Assembly: GCA_002946415.1 (NCBI GenBank)
Contig: NJPS01000062.1
Span: 1-64,000 of the forward strand
Direction: 5' to 3'
DNA: 64,000 bases
DNA from: Rutstroemia sp. NJR-2017a BVV2
Taxonomy: Eukaryota > Ascomycota > Leotiomycetes > Helotiales > Rutstroemiaceae
This document shows positions 11,606 through 23,339 of this stretch, piece by piece (position 1 is the first letter of the stretch; every line of letters starts with the position of its first letter). The notes under the pieces are model-generated. The model was given only the letters and a program-made list of their open reading frames with translations. It was not told where the DNA came from and did not search any database. Position numbers and translations under genes: made by a program.

Positions 11606-12658
11606 CAGATTCTGCTACCACTCAAGGGCCATACAAGCTCAGTCTGTTCAGTTGTTTTCTCACCTGACGGCAAAAAAATTGTATCTGGATCTGACGATGA
11701 GACAATACGACTCTGGGATACAGCAATAGGACAACAGATTCTGCCACCACTCAAGGGCCATACAAGCTGGGTTAATTCAGTTGCTTTCTCGCCTAACGGG
11801 AAACAAATTGTATCTGGATCTAACGATGAGATAATACGACTTTGGGATACAGCAACAGGACAGCAGATTCTGCCACCACTCAAGGGCTATATAGGCAGGA
11901 TCAATTCAGTTGCTTTCTCGCCTGACGGCGAACAAATTGTATCTGGATCTAACGATCGAACAATACGACTCTGGGATACAGCAACAGGACAGCAGATTCT
12001 GCCACCACTCAAGGGCCATATAAGCTTAGTCCGTTCAGTTGCTTTCTCACCTAACAGCAAACAAATTGTATCTGGATCTAACGATGAGACAATACGACTC
12101 TGGGAGACAGCGACCGGATAGCAGATTCTGCCAACACTCAAGGGCCATACAAACTCAATCCGTTCAGTTGCTTTCTCACCTAACAGCAAACAAATTATAT
12201 CTGGATCTGACGATGAGATAATACGACTCTGGGAAACAGCGACAGGACAGATTCTGCCAACACTCAAGGGCCATACAAGCTCAGTCCGTTCAGTTGCTTT
12301 CTCGCCTGACGGCAAACAAATTGTATCTGGATCTAACGATGAGACAATACGACTCTGGGAGACAGCGACCGGACAGCAGATTCTGCCAACACTCAAGGGC
12401 CATACAAGCTGGGTCAATTCAGTTGCTTTCTCGCCTAACAGCAAACAAATTGTATCTGGATCTGACGATGAGACAATACGACTCTGGGAGACAGCGACCG
12501 GACAGCAGATTCTGCCAACACTCGAGGGCCATACAAGCTCAGTCAATTCAGTTGCTTTCTCGCCTGACGGCAAACAAATTGTATCTGGATCTAACGATGA
12601 GACAATACGACTCTGGGATACAGCAACAGGACAGCAGATTCTGCCACCACTCAAGGGC
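10727..12658 (+). repeat. 15 near-identical 129-bp WD40 units
   Basis: Units start at 10727 and repeat every 129 bp (43 codons). The twelfth is 126 bp because one CAG codon is missing near 12248. Each encodes the pattern [HY]-x-S-x-V-x-S-V-A-F-S-P-x-x-K-Q-I followed by SGSxDxTIxLWxTATGQQIL. A degenerate sixteenth unit starts at 12659. Units differ mainly at a few surface positions: residues 2-6 (e.g. ISSVN, TSSVR, TSWVN, TNLVY), N/D within SGSND, R/E within DRT/DET, and T/P/L near the end. This is typical of fungal NLR arrays under concerted evolution with diversifying sites. Confidence 0.93.
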
Positions 12659-12913
12659 TATACAAGCTCAGTCAATTCAGTTGCTTTCTCGCCTGACAAT
12701 AAGCAAGGTATACCTGGGTCAGATAATCAGATACTACCACATACTCTAACTGTATCAAAGGACTGGATTATGGAAGATGGTGAAAATATTCTCTGGCTAC
12801 CATTTGACTATCACACAACAGTTATCGCTACTTGTCGTGGATTTGTTGTTCTGGGGCAATCTTCTGGGAGAATCTCATTTTTTGAATTTACGTATACACC
12901 AAAGTTTCTGTAA
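11606..12913 (+). pseudogene. 3' part of the NLR gene after the first TAG
   Basis: The reading frame of the WD40 array stays intact past the first TAG. It meets a second TAG at 12119-12121, exactly four units (516 bp) later and at the same codon (the first Gln of GQQIL). It then runs open to TAA at 12911-12913. The tail after the array (HTLTVSKDWIMEDGENILWLP, ending in SGRISFFEFTYTPKFL) is the standard C-terminus of fungal NACHT-WD40 proteins. Both stops are CAG-to-TAG, a C-to-T change in a CpA context. Either the gene is recently inactivated or a shortened receptor with six complete repeats is made. Confidence 0.75.
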
Positions 12914-13376
12914 TATATATATATAATATAGGTTCTTAATTATACTTTTCCTTATAGGATCTTATCATATCTCTTTTTCATTTGATCTTCATTTTATAGA
13001 GGGTCTTAGGGGAGTTCTTACTATTATAGTAGTTTGAAATTGCTACTCCGTTTCTAGTATCTTCCAGAATCATCAGATACCAGATTGTAGTATATCTAAA
13101 CAAAATTATTGTCCTCTCTCAAGAAACAAATAGAACAAGCCAGAGGTAACTAGGGTGATCACTCTATATGAACTAAGTATAGAAGCCTTCCTACAATACA
13201 GTATACTGTAGTATACCGAATATTCAAAACTAACATGAAAACGCTATCAGCTGGTACTGCTACTATATATCCCTGCCACCTGATCTAGCTCACAAGGAAT
13301 ACTATCGCTTATATTGAACGAGTGCAGAAACAATCTTTTGCGAGCACAGAACTTTTTTCGAGCGAATCCATTAAAT
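12914..13376. other. intergenic, no gene seen
   Basis: AT-rich spacer between the NLR gene and a small hypothetical gene, with TATATATATATAATATA just after the NLR stop and only short frames elsewhere. Confidence 0.4.
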
Positions 13377-13940
13377 ATGTCCAGTCCAAGTGAGACGCCA
13401 GGCCAACCACCGGCCGGCGAGAAGACTTACAACTTCCGAACGCGTAAACGCGTCGCCCCTGATCCCTCTCCTTCGAGATCGGCCTCTGCTGACGCGTCTG
13501 ATCGCTCTGATTCACCAGCAGGAACGACGAACATGCCGCCCTCAGATCAAGAGGTGGCTAGAAAGCTAGAGGGCTATCTGAGCCTTAGTATAGCCAATTT
13601 ACCTAACAGAGGCACAGAAGGGCGCGTGGAGCACGCGTCTAATACCTCAGTACCCCCTGCGCCCGCTAGAGGCGAAACTGACAATTCTACGACTGCACAT
13701 ATAGCACAGTTTACTACAGCGGTCATGCACCTCATCAGAGCCCCCCTCGCCGAGCTCGAACAAGCGGAGCCGGCCTGGGGCTCTACCTTCCGCAATTTCT
13801 TTGGCCAGCTGGCCGGTCGTGCCATGATGGGCTTCCCACCACCCCTAGATATCTCAGCGATCTTCGCCCTGCCGCCAACGCCAACCGCCTCCCCCCCACG
13901 CGCCTCCACAGTACGTCATAGAGTTGAGAATATACTGTAA
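13377..13940 (+). CDS. hypothetical Pro/Ser-rich protein
   Basis: A single frame from ATG 13377 encodes about 187 aa, starting MSSPSETPGQPPAGEK. The first half is Ser/Pro/Asp-rich with a basic patch (FRTRKRVAP). A more hydrophobic helical segment follows (HIAQFTTAVMHLIRAPL, then FRNFFGQLAGRAMMG), ending in a Pro-rich tail. I recognise no family. The local base composition is more GC-rich than its flanks. The gene lies beside a LINE relic, so it could be part of a mobile element (for example an ORF1-like fragment), but nothing in the sequence proves this. Confidence 0.45.
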   Translation: MSSPSETPGQPPAGEKTYNFRTRKRVAPDPSPSRSASADASDRSDSPAGTTNMPPSDQEVARKLEGYLSLSIANLPNRGTEGRVEHASNTSVPPAPARGETDNSTTAHIAQFTTAVMHLIRAPLAELEQAEPAWGSTFRNFFGQLAGRAMMGFPPPLDISAIFALPPTPTASPPRASTVRHRVENIL

Positions 13941-14482
13941 AAGAGTGATCTTGAACTGAACTACGAAGTTATTTATAATTGTAAGGAATTTGTATATATA
14001 GTAGTAGTAGTAGTAATTTGCGTCCGGCGGGCTGCGTGCTAGTCCCGTGGTCTTGTGACCTTATGAAGGGTATAAAGACGTACTAAGCTAAGAAATTATA
14101 TACAGGATGACTATAGAAAGCATTTCATGCATGGTGCGTTGTGGCCATGGGCTGGTCTATTGATACCCCTCCCCGCCGGTTGGGCTGGATTTAAATTGGG
14201 TACGTGTAGAGTGGATTCCATTGGGTTGTATGTGGCCTTAGGGCCTAGGTTTAACCGGTATGGCAGTGATTATTCATGTGGCTAGTGCGCCAGTAAGTGT
14301 GTTTATGTGATTGTTATGATGAGAGAAACCTTTGTCCAATGAAAACGCTCCCCATTATAACGCTACTGTATATAGTGTTAGTGTAAAGGAAAGAGATAGA
14401 AAGAAAAGATGACGACTGCCCCTCCCGAGAGGCCTGGGGCGAAAATGAGAAGGTGGAGGGCCAGTCTCTGCTGCGCTGCAGC
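13941..14482. other. non-coding, possibly LINE 3' region
   Basis: No gene. The stretch starts with a (GTA)n run near 13999-14015. It lies immediately 3' (on the minus strand) of the LINE reading-frame end at 14483, so it may be the untranslated tail of that element. Confidence 0.35.
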
Positions 14483-15080
14483 CTAGCGAGTATATATCTG
14501 AGAGTAGAACTCAGTAAGATCGAGGAACTTTTCGAATTCTAGTGGTTTAGCCAGTAGGCTTGTCAAATATTTGATTCACTCCGTTGTGCTGGTAGGGGAG
14601 AAGAAGGGCCGTAGTGGCTATCTTACGAAGCGTCGAGCTGTCTTGAAGCATCGTACTAGGTGGTCAGGTGTTTTGAGGCGTATGTGAGTTTCGCGTCTTC
14701 GTGAGCAAATCTCCAGTGGTACCAAGAGAAATCGCTATACGTCGAGCGGATGGCTAATAGTCGGTAAAGCATGGCCCGTGGGAGGTCGAGCTCTACTGGG
14801 GCTTTGATTTGATATATGAACTTCCAGTTTTTATACCATGTGGATAGCTTGGTGTTAGCCTTAGCCAACTATGTTGGACGTGCATCCTCCCTGAGGAGTT
14901 TGAGGATCGAGCGTAGCCCGCTGACTGTAGGTTCCCCTGCTTCGCTCGAGTCTCGTTGGTAGTGCTGTGCTCCTTGGTCGGCCAGTTCATCGGCGGCCTC
15001 ATTGCCTTCGATACCCGTACGTCCCAATAACCATCCGACTCGGATATCGTGGGCCGGCCTTCATTAGTTCTTAGCACCTT
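14483..15080 (-). pseudogene. LINE (Tad-like) retrotransposon relic: RNase H and C-terminus
   Basis: Minus-strand translation from about 15070 gives AHDIRVGWLLGRTGIEGNEA followed by ADELADQGAQHY, the RNase H end of fungal Tad-type LINE polyproteins (normally W-x-P-G-H-x-G-I-x-GNExAD). It continues through a TAG (14868-14870) into STWYKNWKFIYQIKAPVELD and LYRLLAIRS...FSWYH, the usual post-RNase-H segment. After another stop and a frame shift the family-typical ending FEKFLDLTEFYSQIYTR appears, with its stop at 14483-14485. The catalytic reverse transcriptase is absent, so this is a 5'-truncated, mutated copy. Confidence 0.7.
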
Positions 15081-15392
15081 AGGAAGGCCCATTGCGATGA
15101 CTCGGCTACGTTGCCCCGTATACACCATGGCTCGAAGCAATTGCCCATTTATGCGTACTTGATATTGAATCTGTCCTGATCTAAGGGTAGCATTCAGCTC
15201 TCTAGCTGGCATAAATTCGTCGAACGGTAGTCTCTCGTTATAGGTCTCTTGGGGCAGAACGTTTTCCCAAGTCCTTCCTCCGTTCTGCTCATGTTTTACA
15301 TAAAATACAGAAATTGCGAATATGAAGCAAGGCCACATAGACAAAAATAGATTTGAGAACATTATCGATAGAATAATCATAGTATTCAACAC
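15081..15392 (-). pseudogene. unassigned retroelement-like fragment
   Basis: A minus-strand open segment upstream of the RNase H relic reads through QYQVRINGQLLRAMVYTGQR. This faintly recalls the D[TS]G region of retroviral-type aspartic proteases (INGx..RAMVDTGA) with the catalytic Asp replaced by Tyr. The frame then shifts relative to the RNase H sequence, so the two are fused fragments. The identification is weak. Confidence 0.25.
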
Positions 15393-15455
15393 AGCGATCG
15401 GCCGTCTAAGGGAGGATAAATAGGCAACTATATAGGCAAGGCGAGGATCAGGGAG

Positions 15456-16172
15456 TTAGGAGTACATATGACCTTTGCCTTCAAGAACCTCAATCGCCGT
15501 CAACTGCATAGTATCAGTTCGATGGCGAGCTCCACTCGGTAGGCTCTCCAGCTCCTTCGCCAAGTCCAGGTTAATGAGTCTTCCTTTCGCGGCTCCGTCT
15601 AAGGCAGGTTCGGCTATGATAATATGATTCTCCGAGATATCCTGATGAAGAACCTTTCCATCCTCGAGTAGCGACCTATAACCTCGAATAGCATCACGTA
15701 GCGCCTCTAAAAGCTCTCGGGCCGATTGATATTCGTGGAGAGGTCGTCCAGCTGGTGAAGTTACCAAGCAGTAGTTCACGCGGTTGGCGATCATCTCACT
15801 TTCGCATTCTGTAAGACTGTTGGCTCCAGCTTCTTGAATATTGTCGAAATTATTCCGCTGCCACTCATGCCGGCCATCTGCCAGACTATCGACCACCGTT
15901 TCTGGAACGGTGTGAGCGCCGATTGCGGCTAGCTCGCCTTCCATGAGACGCACATGGGTCTCGCTGGTATAACTACTGCCGGATTGAAATCTCTTCAGTC
16001 TGCTCTCCCTACCAAGTCTTTTCTCTCTTTTTCTTTTCTGCCTAGAAGATGTCGTGGCACTACCTGCACCGACCCTGGGCCTATCAAGTGAGTCGCACTA
16101 CTCCTGATCTTCCTCGGAGACTGGTTTTCGAGTACGCCCGACTGGATTCCAGACTACTCCTGCTACTACCCA
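15456..16172 (-). pseudogene. truncated, mutated FunK1 kinase copy
   Basis: This stretch aligns along its length with 1848-2542 of the FunK1 gene at 1447-4090 (for example AIGAHTVPETVVDSLADGR against AIGAHSIQETVVDSLAHCR). Homology stops abruptly on both sides: at about 15455 beyond the GHMYS position and at about 16172 in the Ser-rich linker. Catalytic motifs are damaged: HRDIS has become HQDIS and IDLDLA has become INLDLA, both G-to-A on the coding strand. The start of the kinase and its C-lobe are missing. It is a dead duplicate and not an independent gene. Confidence 0.85.
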
Positions 16173-16265
16173 TATTGCAGTGGAAGGATTTGAGGCTATT
16201 GGTATTGCTAAGTGGTTTATTACATTGTAGTAAAATAGAAGAGGATAATAAGCAAACATCGATTA

Positions 16266-18782
16266 TTACTGTCGAAGGCTGATGCCATACACGGTTTGCA
16301 CATGATTCTTGAAATGCTGTAGATGTTGGAGAACAAGCCCTTCAGATTGACAAATAGGATGAGTACAGGAGATTCTCTGGGATAGTGGAACCTCTTTCAA
16401 ATGGCTGTCCACATGGTTCATCATTTTATACGGAGTAGCGTATGTCCGTGTCCGATACGTATATGTACTTCGTTCGTCTCCTATACAGATAATGCATTGG
16501 GTCTTTTTACAAACGAGGGGGAAAGAGTCTTCGTACAAAGACTGATCCTTGGGGGGCTCATCCTTGGGAGACTCGGGAGACTCGGAAGACGCTCGACTCG
16601 AGTGGTTGCTGTGCGGAACTTCTTGTTCTTGTCGAGAGGAGAGTGCGATCATGAAGTCAATGGCACGGATCCGGCGGCTGATGATCTTGCTTGGGCTCAG
16701 GTCCCTCGAGAGATCACAAAGCACCTCCTGGAGTCGAGTTCGTTCGGGAAGCTGGTGATGGACGATAGGTTCAACATATTCGTTTGCAGGGACCTTTTTG
16801 AGTTGCCTCTCTAATTCTTCATCATGGATACGATCGAAATAATCTCGCCGGAACTCGATCTTGATAGCTCGATCGCGTTGTTTCTGTAACGAATCAATCT
16901 GCCGCCGGAGTTGTTCACATTCTTTGCGGATGGCAGGCGGGGCTCGACGGTAGGATCCATATTGCCTCTTGTATTCCTCACGTTCTCGTGTAAGCTCTAA
17001 TATCTCTGGATCCGGAGGGAGAGCCTTCAAAACCTCTGCCGGCACATCGATCGGGGCACGTGGATCGCACGTGAGACTCATGTGTGTAAAGGCACGAAGA
17101 AATCCGATGTCCGTTGGCTGGTCTAACACCGCATCTTGGACAATAAATCGGACCTTTTCGTTGATGTAGGACCCGCAAAAGACTCCTGTCTGAGGGTTAT
17201 GCCTCATCACCTGGTCACGTACAGCGGTTGGAGCGGCCCCTAGAAGATGTCAGCAAGAATCCAACTTATGTACGGGAATCTCGTACCGTCCACAGCATTT
17301 CCAGTGCCTCGACGGAAACAGTAGCTAGTGAGCTTCTGTGCAAATCCAGCAGCCCAGCCGAGACGGTCAAGATAATAGGCAAAGGTCGAGTAACGGAGAG
17401 CCTTGTGTGCTGATGTTGATAGACCATCAAATGTCCATACCGCCTGCCGAAAGATAGGTGTCGTGAGTTTCTCCGGCTTCCAATGTATTAGAACCGCTTT
17501 TGTAGGATCTTGTAGATTGCTGACAAAAAATGGTTCGGCGTGAGTAAATCCGTCTACCTTGATAGCATTATCCCTGATGGCAATGGCTAAGATATGGCTA
17601 ACAGGACAAAGAATTGGTAAAGTTTCTTCGTGAAAAAGGAAGGTCGTCCTACGAACATTATGTCAGCACGATCAAAACACTTCGACTTAGGAACATACAG
17701 TTTGGGTTTCCTGTCAGCTCCTTTATGATAAGCAAGAGTGATCTCCATTCCAAGGAGGTCGCGTTCTCCAGGGGTAGGATTTCGGACAATCCAAAGACGG
17801 ATATCTTCATAACAGAGAGCTTTGTATTCCCGTGTGAGAACCTCCTCATCATCTTTATCATCGCAATCGGAGACCTTTGGATCGACCCAAGGCTCTGGAT
17901 TCTCATATGTAGGATCATCATCTTTCGTCTCATCCAAGCCTTCATATTCTTCATCCCAATTGTCATCTTCATATTTTTGATCGCGATCGATAGCACTTTT
18001 CACCTTGCCTGCATCAACCAGCTCGGCAGGTCGACAGCCAGTATAGATAAGGAGGAGCATGATTGTCGCAAGTGCCAAACGCTGATCTTCGGTGGGAAAT
18101 ATAGATGTGTCCCGGGCCCAGTGATGGGTAAGGAGGAGGATAAGGTCGTCCGCTCCCAGCACTGGCTTTGCTGTCTTTTCTCGTCTTAAAGTGAACTCCT
18201 TGGCCAAGATCGTGTCGAGATACTGTAGTTGTATGATCAGCAATCTGTCTCGGGGAAATGGCGACAGAGTATACTATCATACCTTAAAAACTTCTTTCGC
18301 ATCATTCGTATCCATATGCCGTCCGTTGATTCGGTTGTAGAGCTGTTTGAACTGAAGCAGATACTGATGTACAGAACTGAATGTGCGCACCCTATAATTC
18401 TCACAGATATACCGGAGAAACATCATAGTAATCCCTTTGTTGCATTTTTGAATAGCTGCCCGCCAGTATTGCTCGTTTCGGAATTCGCAGAACCTGATTT
18501 TATATAAGCTCTGCAAGGTGAAGATCAAGGTAGACGATTGTTTTCTTACTTTTTCCATTTGCGGCATATACCAGTGATGTTTTCCTTCGTGGCATCTGCA
18601 TCTTTTGATGCAAGAGGACCGTTTCCATTCAGCTTTTCAATATTGATTTCGTAGTCCTCTGGTGTAAGCTTGGTTTTTTTAGGCCGTTGCTGAAGATTAC
18701 TACGTCGTAGAAGGAATTGCTGGAGATTAATATTCTCGGGGGCATCGTCACAAAGGCGGCGCTTTTTCGAAGAATTAGTCAT
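16266..18782 (-). CDS. DUF3435 (FluG-domain) tyrosine-recombinase-like protein
   Basis: Five exons close in one frame for about 767 aa: 18782-18550, 18493-18283, 18222-17699, 17648-17287 and 17239-16266. The four introns all have GT/AG ends; the first acceptor could instead be 15 nt earlier. Conserved pieces in order: N-terminal helical part (QYLLQFKQLYNRINGRHMDT), the first recombinase Arg in LLLIYTGCRPAEL, an acidic insert, ITLAYHKGADRKPKL, LPILCPVSHILAIAI, SYCFRRGTGNAVDG, MRHNPQTG followed by GVFCGSYIN (candidate R, H and Y catalytic residues), THMSLTCDPRAP, a coiled coil, and two C-terminal CxxC/CxxxxC...H fingers (CIICI...HVDSH, CTHPIC...HFKNH). DUF3435 includes the captains of Starship giant transposons, but many members, especially the zinc-finger 'FluG' type, are not known captains. 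No interrupting stop is seen. Confidence 0.85.
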
Positions 18783-19137
18783 AATCAATGGTTGAAGAAG
18801 ATTTGAAAGGGAGAGGAAAAAGGTAAATTGAAAAATATTCGAATATGAATGAAGAAGGTATATTACTAGGTGAGGTGAAGAGGTGTTGAGAAAAAGAGGA
18901 ATGGGAAGGCCATAGTTTAAATAACTTGAGTACAGCCATTTTTGGCTCTCTCTTGCTTAGAATGGTGATGTTGGAAACGGGAAACAGGAAGGGATAGATG
19001 AGGGCCATGAATTTTGGTGGGGTAGAGTTCGCGCTGATGCACGTGAACGATATCATTAGCGCGTGCTGAGGCTGCGTAAAACAGCGACGAAGCTCGCTCA
19101 ATATAGCGGCCGAAACACCTCGAACTCGCTTTATGGT
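18783..19137. promoter_or_regulatory. 5' region of the DUF3435 gene up to the AT island
   Basis: About 355 bases of ordinary composition between the DUF3435 start and the abrupt beginning of the AT-rich island (about 19138). If the gene is a captain, the outer element boundary would be expected here or just beyond it. I see no clear terminal repeat. Confidence 0.35.
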
Positions 19138-22100
19138 ATAATATATTCGAAAAATAATATACTTTTCCGAAATAGAATCTATTTGAATATAATAAAAGAT
19201 TTAGTAGATATCTAATTTAGTAAAGATTTTTATATTTATAATACTAATAAATATTTTGTTAATTAAAAGTAGTAAATACTAATTCTTATAAATAAAGATA
19301 TTAAGTATTCAGAAATCGATATAGAAATATAAATTATTTATAAATTTCTTAATAAAAAGAATAGAAACTATAAATAATATTTAACTAAATTCGATAAAAT
19401 CTTTTAATAAATTCTCGGTGAAATACTTTTTAACTATATTAAACTTTTCTAGTAATATCTTATAAAACAAATTATATTTTAATATTTTCTTATTATTATC
19501 TTCTAAATAGATCTTATAATTATAGAGATAATAAAGTAATAAGATATTTAATTTGATTTTGGAGAAAATATCAATATAATTAATATATTTATCGAAGATT
19601 AGTAGTTCGATAAAATTATCTATTTATAGTAACAAATATATTATAATTTTTCGAGATTAAAAAAAGAGAAGTTAGATTATAAAGATTACTTTTTATTACT
19701 TTTTATTTTAGATATCTTAATATTAGTTAATTAAGTTATCTAATTTTTATAAAGTTATAGTAAATAGTTTATAATTATTATATCTTTTATAAATAATATT
19801 TAAGATAGTATTCGAGATAATATAGATTTCAATAATAAAGAATTTATATATAATAAGAAGTATTTAGAAAAGTTTTAAGAAATATTTAGAAACTAAAGAA
19901 GATAATATTTTCACTATTTTCAATTTCTTTTCTATTTTAGTAATATTTAGTTTTATTAACTTTTTATAAGATAATCTAATATCAATTAGAATTACTTTAG
20001 TTATATTAGAATTCAATTTACTAAATAGAATAAAATCGGAGAAAATAAAATCTGATTCCAATTTCTATAAATATTTTTTAATTGATTTACAAAATAAGAT
20101 AATTTCGTTAACTATTTTAATCTAAATTTAAAAATATTTCTTTTTTTAAAATATATCTAATTATTTATCTCTCTAATTAGTATTAGCTTAATAGAAATAG
20201 TTAATTATAAATCAGTTATTTAGTTATATTTCGAAATTGATAAAATAGTTAAAAATATAAAATAAATTAGTTAGTTATTTAAATTAATAATAGATATAAT
20301 CTAAAAATATATAGTTCTTAATAAATTATTATTATTTTAAAATAATATATTAGAATCTAAAGTAGATAATTAAAAAAAAGATAAATAATTATATATAGTT
20401 ATCAACTATAAAATTAAATAAAGTATAATATATAATTTCTTAGTTATAAATATTATTATAGCTTTTAATCTATAAAAGGGATTTCAAATATTTAAAAATA
20501 GATTTTAGAATAGAAAAAAGATATTTAAAGAAAGATATATCAATAAATATAATATTATTTATTCTTAAATTAATAAGAATTTTGAATTAGATAAAGAAAC
20601 TATTTTTTATTAAAATATAGAGAAATATTATATATTCTTCTTTTATCAAGATAATAAAATCCAAATATCTTATATTTCTTAATTTATCTAGAAAAAAGTC
20701 TTTTATTAAATAATATCTTTTATTTAGATTATTTCTTGTTTTTATATAAAGATAAATATTTTAGTTTCTATTATAAAATCTTATTTCTTAATAATATCAA
20801 TATAGTTTTCTTTAATAGATTTTTCTATTTCTATTTTTCCAATTATATAAGAAATATATAATCTAGCTTTTTCTATATTATTAATATAAAATAATATAAT
20901 ATTATAGTTTATAAGTTAAGATAGAAAAAAGAATAATAAAGAAGTAATAAAAGATATTAGTAGATAATATAGAAGTTATATTATATATTATAGATATAGA
21001 TATTAGTAATTATCGAGTTTAAACTAAAAGTTCTTAGTAACTTGAAATATATATAAAATTAGAGATTCTATATATAGTAATAGTAAAAATAGTTCTCGAA
21101 ATAGATAAATTAATTAATTTAATATTATCCTTATTTAATTTCAACTATTAATAAATTTTGATATCTTCTTAAAAATCAAAATTTACTATTTTATCTATAT
21201 CTAATATATAATAATAGAAATCGATAACTTTATTAATAAGATTATAATATATAATAATCTAATTAGTAATTCTAGTAATAATTATAAGAAGTCGGAACTA
21301 ATAATAAAATTTAAAGAAAATAAGTTTATTTATAATTAGAATATAATATTAGTTTATTATTTTTTCTATTTTAAAAATATTAGTTAAGAACTCGAAAACT
21401 TCTATAATTAATTTATTAATAATTAGAAGTAATTACTATAGATATAAATCCTTTAGAAATTCTAAAATTATCTTATTTATTTAATTAAATATATACTAAT
21501 ATCTCAAATTCTTACTAAATAGAATTTGTTTATATATAGAAAAGTAATTAAGAATTATTATTTTCTATAAAGAAACTTTGAATAATTTATTATTAGATAA
21601 CTTATTAGTTATATTTATTATCTTTAAGATTTATAAATATATAAAGAATACTATTAAGTTATATATTATAATATATTAGGAAACTAATAATATCGATCTT
21701 TATTAAAAGTAGATAATAAATAGAAATATAGAATTATTATCTTCAATAATTAAGAATAAAATATTAATTGATTTTTATTATTTAAATTAATTAGATTATT
21801 CTTTTAATTATTATAAAAGATCTTTATTATATAGTTTTAATTCGATATATTTAGTAATAAATTATTTAAGTTTATCGAAATAATTTCTAGATCTTTTATC
21901 TATAATTTAAAGAATAATAATATTAGATATTAAACTTTATATTTTTTATTAAGAAAGGATTTTATTTTAATCTTTATTATTATTATTCTTATTTATATTA
22001 GTTCTTTCTTAGATATTAATATATTATTTAGAAAGTAGAATATTATTAGTAGTGAAATAGATATTAATTAAATATTTAGAAAGTATTCTATTTATTATTA

Positions 22101-22283
22101 TTATTATTACTAAATAGAAAATATATTATAAAAGTTATTAATAATTACTATATATCGAGGATCTCTTAGAATAAATCTATTTTTATTATTTAGTAATTAA
22201 GATAATTAAAGATAAAAAAGGATAAATAACTAATATTATTTAGATAGTTATTAGTTAGTTGATAAAATATAAATTATTAATAA

Positions 22284-22503
22284 TATAATAAATCTTCAAT
22301 AATAAAGTAGATTTAGTCTTAGAATTAATAACTAAAGAATTAAAAAAGTTTAAGAATTTGAAGAATTTAAATATAAGAGACTAATTTAAGTTATATAATA
22401 AATCTTCAATAATAAAGTAGATTTAATTTTAGAATTAATAATTAAAAAACTAAAAAAACTTAAAAACTTAAAAAGTTTAAATATAAAAAATTAACCTAAA
22501 TTA
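22284..22503. repeat. tandem duplication, 2 x 110 bp
   Basis: TATAATAAATCTTCAATAAT begins at 22284 and again at 22394. The two 110-bp copies then run in parallel with scattered G/A differences, so the duplication preceded at least part of the mutation of the island. Confidence 0.7.
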
Positions 22504-23339
22504 ACTAAATACTATAGTAACTTAGATTAGGAATTTGATTAAATAAAGAATATAATTATATATATCTTAGATAGAAAGTATAACTAAATATATAAAGTTT
22601 ATTATAAATTTATTATTAAATCTTAATTAAAAAACTAAAATATATATTATCTAAATATTATTATAAAGTTATTAGAAATATAATTAAATCATAGATTTTA
22701 TAATATAATATATAATAACTAATATATATATATTTTATAATTAAATAATATAGAACAAATTATCTAGAAAATAAAAAAGATATTATAATTTAAATTTTTT
22801 ATAATTATTTAATTTTATTATAATAATTTAGAAAACTAAAGAAAATCTAAAATAAAGTAGAATTAAATAAATATTTGATTATTAAATATAATATAAAAAT
22901 ATATAATATATATATATCAAGTTTTTTATTTAATATATTCTATTTCAAATTAAAATTAGAAAATAAATATATAAAATATAAATTAATTTTATTAATTATA
23001 AAATAATATTAATATTATAATATAAATAAATTATAAATATATAAAATAGAAGTAATTTAATTATCAAGATATTAATTTAAAAATAATTTATAATAAATAA
23101 ATTTTAATAATTATTTTCAAAAAGTTTTTTCTAAAGAAATAATATTAGAAATAATATTAAATTATTATTTATATTTTAAATATAAAATAAATATAAATTA
23201 TCAAAACTATTATAAATTTTAAATTTTAATATATTGAGAAAAACTAAATATAAAGAAAATTCTGAAAATAATAAATATTTTTTTTTATTTGAAATTAAAA
23301 TATAATATTTATTATTAAATTTATAATTAAAAAGATATT

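Noticed and set aside
11371..12654. Long minus-strand frames across the WD40 array
   Set aside because: Antisense shadows of the 129-bp repeat; the plus strand encodes canonical WD40 units.
13574..13909. 111-codon minus-strand frame opposite the hypothetical gene
   Set aside because: Shadow frame in GC-richer DNA; the plus-strand frame is longer and has a better start.
17243..17410. Apparent stops inside the DUF3435 gene
   Set aside because: They fall in the intron 17240-17286; splicing joins GTGNAVDG to AAPTAVRDQVMRHN without interruption.
21360..21760. Possible Copia integrase relic in the AT island
   Set aside because: Translation with stops ignored shows only vague resemblance; too degraded to support.
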